A stretch of DNA of 27,817 nucleotides from Larix sibirica (Eukaryota; Streptophyta; Pinopsida; Pinales; Pinaceae): contig NWUY0300006485.1 of assembly GCA_004151065.3 (NCBI GenBank), forward strand, positions 1 through 27,817, given 5' to 3'. The translations under genes and the position numbers were made by a program. This document shows positions 9,884 to 19,725 of the stretch, piece by piece. The notes under the pieces were generated by a model. It did no database searches and had not been told where the DNA came from. It saw only the letters and a program-made list of their open reading frames with translations. Within the stretch, counting starts at the first letter, position 1, and every line of letters starts with the position of its first letter.

Positions 9884-11282
9884 GGCTTTAGAGTACTTTT
9901 AGTGACAAGTACCACATTGCAACATGAATCCTGATGATATCACACAGGTTGATGAGGATGAGGTTACTAATGGATGGAATTGGTTTGTCTGTGTTCTGTA
10001 TTTATTCCAAAAGATGAAGTGATAATGTCCACGGTGTGTTTGGAATGCGTCAAGGAAGACAATATAGCAAATGCCTTAGGAAGTGTTTTTTATTGCCATT
10101 TGGAAGACATGTTTTTTGTTACTTTTGCATTTTAATTTCACATAGATACTTGATATTATGAATTATGAACTATGCATGAGTTTATATGGGCATTAACTTA
10201 CACAATATACAATATGAATTATGATTTTGTTTATGGATGAAGTTGAGGTTTTATTTTTATTAGAAATGAGAAAGCTGACGATTAATCTGTTCTTTTATAT
10301 GTGACATGTGTAGTCTTCTAACTTCCTAATAATTGAATTTAATGCCGCACTTATTTTAATTCCTTTTATGTTTTCATAATCTAGATGATTAAAAATTGAT
10401 GCATATATTATTCGCTTCTTTAAAATTTATTCTTTGGATTTTTGTTTTTATTATTATTTTGTTGTCTTGGACTCTCTGCCCCCAATCCCTTGGATATTAA
10501 TAGGGATCCTAGTTTTACATGAACCTCGTTGCCCTGTCCTTCCTTGCCGAACCTTGGTATAAGATTGGAAAATCATATAGGTATCAAAGATTTAAGACCC
10601 TTGAATCCTTAGTAGGGGGGATTTAAGAGTATGATTAAATGCTGCACATGAGGAATTGCAAAGATTGATTGTAAGAAAATCGCTATCATTGGATATTTGC
10701 AATCACAGTTTTTTCTGATCAAAATTTTTAGATTGAGAACAAAGTTTCGAGGAAAACACATCCAATCAGATTAAGCATTGAAATGTTATAGTAGCAAGTT
10801 AGCAACATAACTGATGAACAATAAAATAAGCTTTAGTGAATGAAAAATATGAATCAAACTTTCTGCTAACCTTTACACTGCCAGGGGAAATAAATATTGC
10901 ATTGCATATTGATAGTTTACATATAGGAAAAACCTTCTCCATTTCAATCGATATATTTGAATTGACAAAAATGTTTATTAAACTGTCCGCCCCCCGCCCC
11001 CCCTTCTCTTTCTCTATGTCTTTTGCGAAGGTGGTTCTATATGTATGTTCAGAGTCTCAGACATTCCCAGCATGCCCTAGCTGTTTCCTAATGTCCTTGT
11101 TAATTTCTAGGAAATACCCACAGTGACGAAGACATACCTGATGCAAATCAGGGACTTTTCTCCAGATGTCCGAAAGTCCCTCTAGTATGAGCAATCTCAT
11201 CTTGGTGTAGGTCAAGTGCATGGTTTTACTTTCCTGTCTGTTATGTGGCACTGTAATTCTGGTTGTTCAGATTGTCAGGCTA
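9884..11282. other. Gene-free stretch
   Basis: No protein motif is recognised on either strand. A pyrimidine-rich run with C7-type tracts lies at 10987-11015 and would be purine-rich on the other strand. If the AHL gene is intact, this may be intron. Confidence 0.45.
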
Positions 11283-12704
11283 GTGATAACCCGCTCAGAT
11301 TTAATGTTGTATTGAATTACCTTTAATTGGGTTGAAATCAAAGGAAACATATGTTAGCACAAATGGTTCAGAGGTAGAAATGACTTGTTACTTTTGGAAA
11401 AGGTGAAATCAAGCAGTTGGTGGCTATGAATGTGGTGGATCAGAGTGTTACTGTTCTATAATCATTTCAAAGTACTATCCTAATTATTCACTGTTCCCTT
11501 CACTATTGATAAAGTTTATGAGGGCTTTCAATTAAGGAAGATTTAGGAAAGAAACAACTGCCAATCACATTAATGATATTGAAAGTGGTAAGCAGATTGA
11601 TACAGTTCAAATCTTTCAAATCAACAAGGTTTGGATATGTTCCAAGTTGCCAACTTAGTAATACTGTAATAGTAAGCAGAGAAATATTCAATATTTCAAA
11701 TATAGATGTGAGGTATTACTCATTATCACAATAATGATGATGAGCTGCGCCTCCAGCTGGTGATAACCTGCTCAGATTTTATTCAATATGAAATTACCTT
11801 TAATTGGGTTGATATCAAAGTAAACATAGGCTAGCACAAACGGTTGAGAGGTAGAAATGACTAGTTACTTTTGGAAAAGGTGAAATCAAGTGGTTGGTGG
11901 GTATGAATGTGGTGGATCAGAGTGTTACTGTTTTATAATACATTCAAAATTTCAAAGTACTATCCTAATTACTCGCTATTCCCTACTCTAGCCATAAAGC
12001 TTATGACTATGAGGGCTTTCAATTATGGAAGATTTGAGAAAGAAATTAATTCCAATCACATTAATGATGTTGAAAGTGTCAATCAAATTGTGACACTCTG
12101 GTAAGATCCAAGGCATCAACTTACCAATAGGAACAAGAGAAATACTCTATGCCAAATATAAACGGGATACATTAATAATTTACTGACTATTACAATCATA
12201 AAGATGAGCTGCACCTCCAGCTCCTGGTAACCAGCTTAGATTCAATGCGATATTGAATTGGCCTTAATATGTTTGACATCAAAGTAAATATAGGTGAGCA
12301 CAAATGGTTGAGAGGTAGAAATCTCTAGTTCCTTTGGAAAAAGGTGAAATGAAGCAGTTGGTGGGTAATGGGTATGAATGTGGTAGATCAGAGTGTTACT
12401 GTTCTATAATCAATTCAAAGTACTATCCTAATTACTTGCTAGTCCTTGCTATAGTCACAGAGCTTATGAGTGCATTCAATTATGGAAGATTTGTGAAAGA
12501 AGTAAATGCCAATCACATTAATAATGTTGAAAGTGCCAAGCAAATTCTGACAGTTCAAATTTTTCAAATCGACAAGGTTTTGATGTGATCCAAGTTACCA
12601 ACTTACCAATACTAAACAGAGAAATACTCTTATGCTCAATATAGATGGGATGTGTTACTCGCTATTACAATATTAAGTATGAGCTGCATCTTCAACTCCT
12701 AATA
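11283..12704 (+). repeat. Three tandem imperfect ~470-bp repeats
   Basis: Units run approximately 11283-11759, 11760-12225 and 12226-12704. Each begins with a (GTGATAAC or GGTAACC)...GCT(C/T)AGATT block and contains, in order, AATTGG, GAGGTAGAAAT, a TTTTGGAAAAGGTGAAAT-like block, TGAATGTGGT(G/A)GATCAGAGTG, AAAGTACTATCCTAATTA, TCAATTA(T/A)GGAAGATTT and CAATCACATTAATGATGTTGA, and closes with GATGAGCTGC.(C/T)CTCC. Divergence of roughly 10-20% and many small indels mean an old array. The short frames 11907-12104 and 12334-12588 are the same segment in two units and carry no known motif. Confidence 0.9.
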
Positions 12705-13189
12705 ACTCCCAAAAATAATTATATTAAAGAATCATATACCCTTGTACATATGAATTGTTATAATAACCTACTAATGTGGGCCCAGTGCCATGCCAACCCA
12801 CTATTTATCTATACAATTGCTCCCATATCTTAGCTAGAGTGTGATAACGATTCCCTCCCTGATCAAGATGCTTTGTGCTTGAAGCATGATATGAAATGAA
12901 GTATAACAAGATTATTTGTGCTCATTTGATGGCAAGCTTGAATATCCATCCGTCGAAATCTGATCTTTATTGATGGCAATCTCCAATATTCAGTTTTCAC
13001 ACAATTTCTATTTCTTAAATTCAATGCATTCTCGTATGTTTTCTAATTTTTGTTAGTTGTTTGTCTCTGATAATATGCTGTTATGTAATTGTTTTTCTTC
13101 CGAATTCATGATTGCTAGTGGTTCTAAGTTTCTAACTTATGCCGTTTGCTTCCCTTGAAATGCAGTTGCTGATGTGCTTCAGTTTGTCT
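12705..13189. other. Gene-free stretch
   Basis: Nothing recognisable was seen on either strand. It is AT-rich spacer between the 470-bp array and the minus-strand gag relic. Confidence 0.45.
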
Positions 13190-13945
13190 TGCTTGCAAAA
13201 CTTTCTTGGTAGTAAGGAATCAAGGATGTCGATATGGTTCCACCTTTATAGCGTTTGCATGTATTGCCAAACTTTTCTTTGATCTTCTCTTCTAATTCAT
13301 TATGTCGATGTATCTTTGTTGCCTGTTCTTCGTTCATACTCACTATAGAGAAAATGCAAGCAAGAATTATCATCTGGTTTTCTATTCTGGGCTTCAGCTC
13401 ATGTAGCTGGATATGAACTTCTTTGATCATTTTCTGATGACCTTACTTTATCTGTTCTTTCCCATCCTTTTGAATTAAATTTGAATCTTATCTGTCACTC
13501 TCTTTTGGCCTTCGTTAATCCTCCTTTGCATTTCTGTCTTGAATTTTTCTTTTTTTAGGGCTTCTTCCGTCTTCTTATGCATCGCTTCTTCAACTCTTCT
13601 AGTAGCGTCTTTATGCAATCTTCATTTTTGCCTGTATTGGTTGTCTTCATTCTCTTCTTTTAAGCTTTTAACCTCTTTAAGGTCTGATTATGGTTTCACA
13701 GTCTGGAATTTTTTTCATCCCTTTTTACAAGTTCTATGTTGAATTCCCCTTTGGCTTCCTTGAATTCAGATTTGATTTTCTCCATACCTTCCTTGTGCAC
13801 TTTTCCCTGCAGTTTCTAAATTTTTGTTTCCTTTAACCATCGTTTCAAGAAGATATCTTGAAATTCTTTCCAAGTAATATGAATCTGGTGGTGAAAGCAA
13901 GACTAGACCACCATTTATGAGCTTCACCATCTCAATGTTCTGATA
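13190..13945 (-). pseudogene. Decayed minus-strand gag with coiled-coil tail
   Basis: Reading the minus strand from about 13940 gives DGEAHKWWSSLAFTT (HKWW codons at 13908-13919), then in the next frame IHITWKEFQDIFLKRW (about 13842-13887). This is the plant LTR-retroelement gag core, with a WW pair followed by TW.EF...F. Further along come KVHKEGMEKIKSEFKEAKGEF (13738-13805) and, across shifts, HKKTEEALKKEKFKTEMQRR (near 13540-13590) and the open frame 13430-13179 with NEEQATKIHRHNELEEKIKE. The tail is Lys/Glu-rich and coiled-coil-like. Several stops and shifts interrupt it. It lies antisense in the region upstream of the AHL exons, so it may sit inside an AHL intron. Confidence 0.6.
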
Positions 13946-15572
13946 TTAAATATGTTTTATGATTTATCATACTATATGTCTTAAGAATCATCTATAACTA
14001 TGTTTTAAATAATTCTTGATATAGACATATTTCTCGCTCATTATACATGTGGACAGAATTCTGGGCTGTCTTACTATTTGTTTATACAAGTGATCCTTTC
14101 TATTGGCTAGAGGTCATAACAGAGTTGAAGTTACTTGTGTGCGTTGTGTGTTTGGCTGAGTGAATTGCTGTGGTGCAGTGAAACCTTGTCACATTAGTTC
14201 CCTAACTAGTTGAGCTATGCTCAACTAGTTTCCATTTGATCAATGATATCAAATGCCTAGTTAAGTTTTTCAGCACCCTTCTCAATTGCATTTTTCCTCA
14301 ACCAACCATTTTCTTTGAAGATATAATGAGACACCAACTACGGATGCCTGTGGTCTTGGACTCTTGATTGCTAACCCTGGTGACTCAGTTTCCAGCGCCA
14401 GTTGCTTTAGAAGTACATGCTGATTTGTGGTGGCTCAATTTGCAGTGGCCTGTAGATACTCTATCTCTGCTGCAACCCGATGTCCTTGCTGCACTTTGAA
14501 ACAGGCATTTACAGCAAACCTTCACCAAATCTTTTCAATTTACAGCGGAATAATCTTTCTTCAGTGGAATTTCTTAACTTAAAATAAACTTCTTATCACA
14601 GCAGAATGAATTTCGCTAGACACTGTTTTTCTGCTTGTGCTTTTTGTGAATAAAATATATTGTGAAATGGCCAAAGGGCAAGTGGTCAAAGATCAAAATC
14701 AGAGAAACTCTGGGAAATGTGTGGCTAATATTGATATTGTGGTCAAAGACCCAGAGATCAGAACAATCCTGAAAACAATTTGGGTGTGGCGAAAAGCTGG
14801 ATCAGAACGTATCTCTGATCCCAAATGAGATGATCAAAGTTCATTCACTGAATATGAAATGAACAACTTGGTTCATAAACTGAATATCCAAAATAAATAG
14901 GATAACATAAAAGAATCCATATGGATTAAAATATGTTGAATATGTAATGTGAGATGTAGATTTGATATTACAATGCCATTCTAAAGTATACTAATCATTA
15001 TGGTTGATGGGTCATGTCCCTTGGTTAGGCCATGCCTCTTAGTTAGGATGTGCACTTTATTTATTTTTTGATGCTTATATATATATTTGTGTTCATTACT
15101 GGTGCCTGGAAATAATCAAACAAAGGCAAAACTGAATTCTTCTAATTCTTGTAATGGTTGTCTCAAAGGATACTGCCATGTTGAAGGTCCTTCTACGTTC
15201 TTCTAGACATTTGATGAATGTGGTATTCAATAGTTTAGCTTCTTCTGTTCTACTCTATAGAATTCATAGTATAATCTGTTGTTTTTGAAGAATTGATTTT
15301 ATGGTGTATCATACTGTCATTTCTGATAATGAATTGCTTTTCTTGGAACTATGCTTTACGTTTTTAACTTTATTGCCAGAAATTTATGCTTTCATCTGTT
15401 TTAGTTCTTTTTATTCAATTTTCAAAAACTCTAGAATATTCTGTCCTTGTACCTTTCTTCTGCAGAAGGTACAATGTATAAAGGAAATCTTGGAGGACTT
15501 GGTTCAATCTGAACTTCTCAAGTGCAATATGAAGCACTAATGTGGAGCAAATCATGTCTGTATTTTCTGTAG
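13946..15572. other. Non-coding stretch upstream of the AHL exons, probable intron
   Basis: No AT-hook (a GRGRP-type core) and no N-terminal PPC residues were found here. The sequence ends in the pyrimidine-rich acceptor TATTTTCTGTAG at 15561-15572, so at least the 3' part is read as intron. Short open frames at 14637-14828 and 15301-15540 have no recognised motif. It contains a perfect 12-bp inverted repeat at 14204-14230. Confidence 0.5.
14204..14230. repeat. Perfect 12-bp inverted repeat with 3-nt loop
   Basis: AACTAGTTGAGC (14204-14215), TAT, GCTCAACTAGTT (14219-14230). All 12 pairs match. It could form a hairpin or be the remnant of a small inverted element; there is no T-run to suggest a terminator. 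Confidence 0.95.
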
Positions 15573-15734
15573 GGGCGCTTTGAAATTCTCTCGCTATCAG
15601 GTTCATTTATGCTCACAGAAAATGGTGGGACACGTAGTAGAACTGGTGGTCTGAGTGTGTCTTTGGCAAGCCCTGATGGCCGTGTTGTTGGTGGAGGAGT
15701 TGCTGGAATGCTAATGGCAGCTAGTCCAGTGCAG
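15573..15734 (+). CDS. AHL transcription factor, penultimate coding exon (PPC domain, C-terminal half)
   Basis: AHL proteins are nuclear DNA-binding regulators that bind AT-rich DNA through an AT-hook and assemble and contact partners through the PPC/DUF296 domain. This exon encodes 54 residues. It begins with the family hexapeptide GRFEIL, known in AHL proteins as needed for partner interaction, and continues LSLSGSFMLTENGGTRSRTG, then GLSVSLASPDGRVVGGGVAG and MLMAASPVQ. These are the last beta strands of the PPC fold. It starts after the acceptor TTTTCTGTAG (ends 15572) and ends at CAG before the donor GTAAGA (15735). Both junctions are phase 0, matching the usual TYE-GRF boundary. It has no stop or frameshift and the family residues are intact, so it looks under selection or recently so. 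The introns point to clade B (Type II/III). The AT-hook exon and first PPC exons are not seen. Confidence 0.9.
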
Positions 15735-15821
15735 GTAAGATTACAAGTTTGACTTCTTTTTATAGCGTCATTTTGTGATCACTTCTAAGATTTAATATGT
15801 CCAGGCTGTATTGATGTGCAG
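15735..15821 (+). other. AHL intron (87 bp, GT-AG, phase 0)
   Basis: It begins GTAAGATT and ends TTGATGTGCAG, directly before GTTGTTGTGGGG. An ATG at 15816-15818 lies inside the intron and is not a translation start. The joined reading SPVQ-VVVGSF reproduces the AHL family sequence exactly across the splice. Confidence 0.9.
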
Positions 15822-16145
15822 GTTGTTGTGGGGAGCTTTATTTCAAATGGTCAGAAGGATCCACCTAAGCCTGCTAATCCAGAGCCTTCCATAGGCTTGG
15901 CACAAGCAGCTGCATCTGGAGGTCCAGTTGCTATTCCAATTTCTCGGGCACCTCCAAACGATATCTATGGAGGTCCAGGTAGTCCTCCATTGAATCAAAA
16001 TACTGGGGGTTCAGCTATTAGTAATACTAATCAACAACCAATTCACAACATGACTTCTTTTCAGTCAATGGCTTGGACAGGCTCACAGTCAATGAAAGAG
16101 GCGAGGCATAACACTGATATTAACATCTCTTTGCCCGGAGGATAA
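15822..16145 (+). CDS. AHL transcription factor, last coding exon with C-terminal tail
   Basis: This exon encodes 107 residues and ends at TAA (16143-16145). VVVGSFISNGQK completes the final PPC strand. The rest is the low-complexity tail: PPKPANPEPS, GPVAIPISRAPPND, a Gly/Pro/Asn/Gln-rich middle, then MTSFQSMAWTGSQSMKE and the terminal TDINISLPGG. A D(I/V)N(I/L/V)SLPG-type end is common in clade B AHL proteins. Tails of this class are thought to be unstructured. With the preceding exon it gives 161 residues; whole AHL proteins are usually 300-400, so about half is missing upstream. It is followed by gene-free DNA, and no partner gene is near. Confidence 0.92.
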   Translation, partial: VVVGSFISNGQKDPPKPANPEPSIGLAQAAASGGPVAIPISRAPPNDIYGGPGSPPLNQNTGGSAISNTNQQPIHNMTSFQSMAWTGSQSMKEARHNTDINISLPGG

Positions 16146-17280
16146 CTGTACGTAGACTTGAACTCTTTTTTACAAGAAAGATTTTGTTCCTTTTCTCAGA
16201 TTTAGCAGACTGACTACAGGGGGCGTTAGGATTGGTTGGGGTCAATACAAACAGTTCATTCTGATTGCTGCATACCTCTCCAAGCAAAAGTTGGAAACTG
16301 ACTAATATTACTAATAGTCTTCCAGAACAGGATGCAAAAGCTGTTATTGCGGTGTCAACTGTTTTGATGTAAGCTATAAAACTTGCTTCTACGTTTTTAC
16401 CAGAACTATAAAAGGGACAATTAATTTATGCCCTTCGACACAGGCCTTGCACATCTCTGCAAGTCATGTATGATGTGTAGCCTTTGCTTTCTGCAAATCC
16501 TAATTTGTATTGCTATTAATGTGTGGATTTTAGTTTTATTTGTAACCCTTGAATTTGATCAGTCATTGATATTCATGTACAACAGTTGTTTTCTTGTTTT
16601 AATGGAAGTGATGTCTGGATCTTGTTCCATGTATGTTGGAGCAGTGGCCAATGCAAAGCTTCTTCTCAGGGAGATGATACATATCTTAATATAATTTATC
16701 TCAAAGTTTAAACCATACAGACATATTTATCTGCGCTTCAGTTTATGTTGTGATATTGGACACTGAAAGATTGTATGGGTTAACTCTTATTGAAAATATA
16801 TGAATCTTTCCAAGACAATGTATATTTCCACTCTTTTAAGTATTGGGAATAACTAAATCTGCTCAAGGCAATGTATATATTTTTTTCTGAAGTTCATTAT
16901 GAACTGCACACTCTACGTTTTCCTTCTCATTGATCTAGCAGCAAGGATGCAGATACACATTTGTAACAGTTAGCTGATTACTGTGGCGAGTTATGTGGAT
17001 GGCTTATTGTTTAAAATTAGTGGGTTGCTTCAGTTTGAACCTAAAGTTTTAGATGCTGACTTGGATGTTTAGTTGTTTCATTTAGAGTAATGAGGTGCTC
17101 TACAGCCCAGTATGGGGGAGATCAAGATGTTGTCACGTTACGTCAGTTTTGGGAACATATGTAACATTATATAACGTAATGTTACCAAAAATAAAAAAGT
17201 AATTAAAAAAATTCATGTCGGCTCATAACTTATCAAAAATAAAAAAAACTTATGTATGTTCATAAAATAAAAAATTAAAA
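16146..17280 (+). other. AHL 3' flank (3' UTR and downstream)
   Basis: No further coding motif is seen. The first part should be the AHL 3' UTR, but where it ends cannot be told; an AATAAA at 17190-17195 and another at 17365-17370 are the candidate signals I noticed. A short frame at 16428-16694 has no recognised motif. A hairpin at 17161-17185 is listed separately. Confidence 0.5.
17161..17185. repeat. 9-bp inverted repeat with 7-nt loop
   Basis: GTAACATTA (17161-17169), loop TATAACG, TAATGTTAC (17177-17185). It lies in a stretch rich in GTTAC/GTAAC words (also CACGTTACGTC near 17133-17144), followed by A-rich DNA. Confidence 0.9.
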
Positions 17281-17437
17281 CCAATACAGATCTATCTTAA
17301 ACCGGATCAATTAATCAGCGAGAAGGATCCAATTTCTTGAGGTGTAAATTTTTTACATATCGAGAATAAATGTACACAAGAAATTGGATCCCTCTCGGTG
17401 CTTGATAGATCTGGGTTTAAGATGGATCTATGCTGGT
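17281..17437. repeat. Imperfect ~60-bp inverted repeat (MITE-like or palindrome)
   Basis: The left arm 17281-17340 and right arm 17377-17437 are reverse complements at roughly 80%. Paired words include GGATCCAATTTCTTG (17325-17339) against CAAGAAATTGGATCC (17377-17391), and TCTATCTTAAACC against GGGTTTAAGATGGA. The ~36-bp spacer is itself A/T-rich, with TGTAAATTTTTTACA as an inner dyad. It resembles a foldback/MITE remnant, but no target-site duplication was established. The 5' boundary of the large duplicated segment falls at the start of the right arm. Confidence 0.85.
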
Positions 17438-17940
17438 ATAATAACAGGGACTATGTTTAGTGTATCCCTGATACTAAGAAATTGATGCTTAGTATTTTAT
17501 ATGGTTCTGGTTGTGGTTTGTTTATTGAAATGTTGCATTCCTTTTATCAAGAACACTGACCCATTTCCAGCAGTTTATCTGATTGCTCATCCTTTCAATA
17601 CTTGAGGATCAACATACTAATCTGCAGTGGATTCGAAGCACCATTTTCCACACCATATATGATTGCTTGTACTCTATATTCTCAATATGATTTCTACCTC
17701 AGTTGGTGTTTCTATATAACAGCAGGGGAGAATCAGATGACATGAAACAGGGTACATGATGCGTACTAGATCTTACGAGGGTGTTTATAGCCATCTATTC
17801 CTGGGTGGAAGGTGGCTTCGTTTTGTCCGGTGTCCAGAGAGAGCACCTTAAATCTTTATCTAGAGGATATTGTCCCAATCATTTTCAATATTAATTTGTT
17901 TGTTGATGCTATATACAATGCTTAGGTTTGATTTCAACCA

Positions 17941-18249
17941 CAATGCATTGGATTGCTATCCTCAATCCAAAAGCTGTCATGTTTGCCTGCGCTTTTGACT
18001 TTTTTCATCAATGTTTGACCAAATTCCCTTTTGATTCTTTTCATCAATGTTCCAACGACAATGCGTTGGATTACTATCCTCAATCCAAAAAGGGTCATGT
18101 TTGTCTGTGTTTTTTACTTTTTTCATCAATGTTTCACCAAGTTCTCTTTTCACTCTTTTCACCAATGTTCCACGTTGTCTGCGTTTTGACTTTTTTCATC
18201 AATGTTTCACCAAGATCCCTTTTGATTCTTTTTATCAATGTTCCACGAA
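17941..18249 (+). repeat. 118-bp tandem repeat, 2.6 units (copy 1)
   Basis: Units 17941-18058 and 18059-18176 both start CAATGC(A/G)TTGGATT(G/A)CTATCC and contain TTTTTTCATCAATGTTT(G/C)ACCAA. A partial unit, 18177-18249, repeats only the second half (TCTGCGTTTTGAC onward). ACTTTTTTCATCAATGTT recurs. Open frames exist on both strands here, but they follow the repeat, differ little by frame and match no family, so they are treated as non-genes. Confidence 0.9.
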
Positions 18250-18479
18250 GTTCCCGAGATAGGGGATGCAGGAATGAGAAACCCATCTAAGATACGTGTG
18301 GAGACACCCCAAATTTTATGGAATATCAAGGGAAGGTCTATGAAATAGGATCTCGTCTGAGAAACAATTGCAAGTCACTTTAATCACAATAAATGCATAA
18401 ATAAATATTCACATTCTCTTTATGGTTTTGATTGTTTTGTGTTTTTTTAAAAATGATATTTTTTATAACCATTTGGCAA
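18250..18479. other. Spacer inside duplicated segment, copy 1
   Basis: No gene or repeat recognised between the 118-bp array and the GC-richer block. Confidence 0.5.
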
Positions 18480-18724
18480 AAATTGGGGGGAAATGCCCAG
18501 GAGTCACCCTTTTCAGAAAGGGATGCCCTAGTGTCCACCACAGAAAGGGAACACTCACCATTTCTTGGGAACATCCACCATTCCTGTTTCCCAAGCTTCC
18601 CAAAAGGAGGACCTGGGGAACATCCCTGATTGCATTTCCGCATCTTGGAAATATGAGAAACATGAGGTATGTGCGCCACACAAGGGAGTGTGTCGCCGTG
18701 TAACAGTGCTTTCCATGCTGACAT
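18480..18724. other. GC-richer block with recurrent GGGAAC/GGAACA words (copy 1)
   Basis: Composition shifts clearly from the AT-rich surroundings. Words such as GGGGGGAAATGCCC, GGGAACA, TTTCCCAAGCTTCCCAAA and ACCTGGGGAACATCCC recur. Four overlapping open frames span it on both strands, which reflects the base composition. It may be the end of an unidentified mobile element; I recognise no coding motif. Confidence 0.5.
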
Positions 18725-18767
18725 CGTTCTCTTGAGAACTTCTGTGGGAAGCTACCTAGGCTATGAT

Positions 18768-19560
18768 TTAATTTCTTGCAGAATACGCAGAGACAAGATA
18801 TAAATTAGGTTGAGAGATTGGTCATGTATTATATGATTTAGTTTACTTTAGATAAATATGCAATGAAAGGCTTGTAGACTCTGCAATCAAAGCAGTATTA
18901 ATATGTTCTCTCTTTTAGTAATAGAAATTTGAGATAAATATGCAATGAAAGGTTTGTAAACTCTGCCATCAAAACAGTATAATTGTGCTTATAAGCATAT
19001 GATTGGGCATGAATTCTTAATGCTTTGATTTGTTATACAAAGGTTAATATATTAATGGAAGGCTTGTAGACTCTGCAATCAAAACAGTATAAATGTGTTT
19101 ATAAGCATATGATTGGGCATGAATTCTTAATGCTTTGATCTGTTATACAAAGGTTATTTTGTTACTTTATTATATCAGACAGCCCATTAATCAAACTGCC
19201 TCTGTTATCATATGATAAATAGGAATTGAAGGCTTGTAGTTTCTGCAATTAAAGCAATTTATAAATGTGTTTATAAGCAGATTATATATGGATTTTAATG
19301 CTTTGATCTGTTACCTAACGGCTATTATATTACTTTATTTTGGCAGGCAACAAATCGATAAGCTGCCTATCGTTATGATTTAACTTTTAAGAGTATACAG
19401 AGCAGGGATTGCAAATTAGGTTGAGTCAGTGATTAGGTATTATATTATGATTTAGTTCACTTTTATAGAGAAAAAGGCTTTGGGGATTCATTTCAGTTTT
19501 TAGTAAATCAGTTGTATTTAAGATAAAGAGGAAATGAAAGGCTGGTCGCTTGTGCGAAAC
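18768..19560 (+). repeat. Nested repeat cluster (copy 1)
   Basis: A leader block (TTAATTTCTTGCAGAATACGC to AAATTAGGTTGAG, 18771-18815) recurs in diverged form at 19380-19424. Between them are at least four imperfect units starting GAAAGGCTTGTAGACTCTGCAATCAAA (near 18864, 18946, 19057 and 19227). Units 2-4 add TTATAAGCATATGATTGGGC and TTAATGCTTTGAT(C/T)TGTTA. A further degenerate GAAAGGCTGGTCGCTTGTGC lies at 19535. No coding motif is seen. Confidence 0.85.
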
Positions 19561-19725
19561 GAGATATATTTTGTTTGTTTTTTAATTCATTTGTATAATG
19601 TATAGAATTTGTTTGATTGTTAGTGCAACTTTTCCATGGTGAGAAATATTGTGTATTTTTGTCCACTGGCAATGCTTTGAAACATATCAAGGGTTTTATT
19701 TTTCGTATGAAAAATTGTCCATGCA

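Noticed and set aside
13179-13430. Minus-strand frame as an independent coiled-coil gene
   Set aside because: It continues the frame-broken gag relic upstream on the same strand, so it is better read as part of that.
14637-14828. 63-residue frame with a Lys-rich, protein-like look
   Set aside because: No recognised motif, no start or splice context, and not AHL-like.
15816-15821. ATG at 15816 as the start of a 109-residue gene
   Set aside because: It lies in the last six bases of the intron. The splice acceptor CAG at 15819-15821 and the family reading SPVQ-VVVGSF show the exon starts at 15822.
17928-18290. 120-residue + strand frame, also at 23203-23565
   Set aside because: It is generated by the 118-bp tandem repeat; frames are open on both strands and no domain is seen.
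18380-18724. Overlapping frames on both strands in the GC-richer block, also at 23655-23999
   Set aside because: Mutually overlapping in opposite directions with no motif; explained by base composition.
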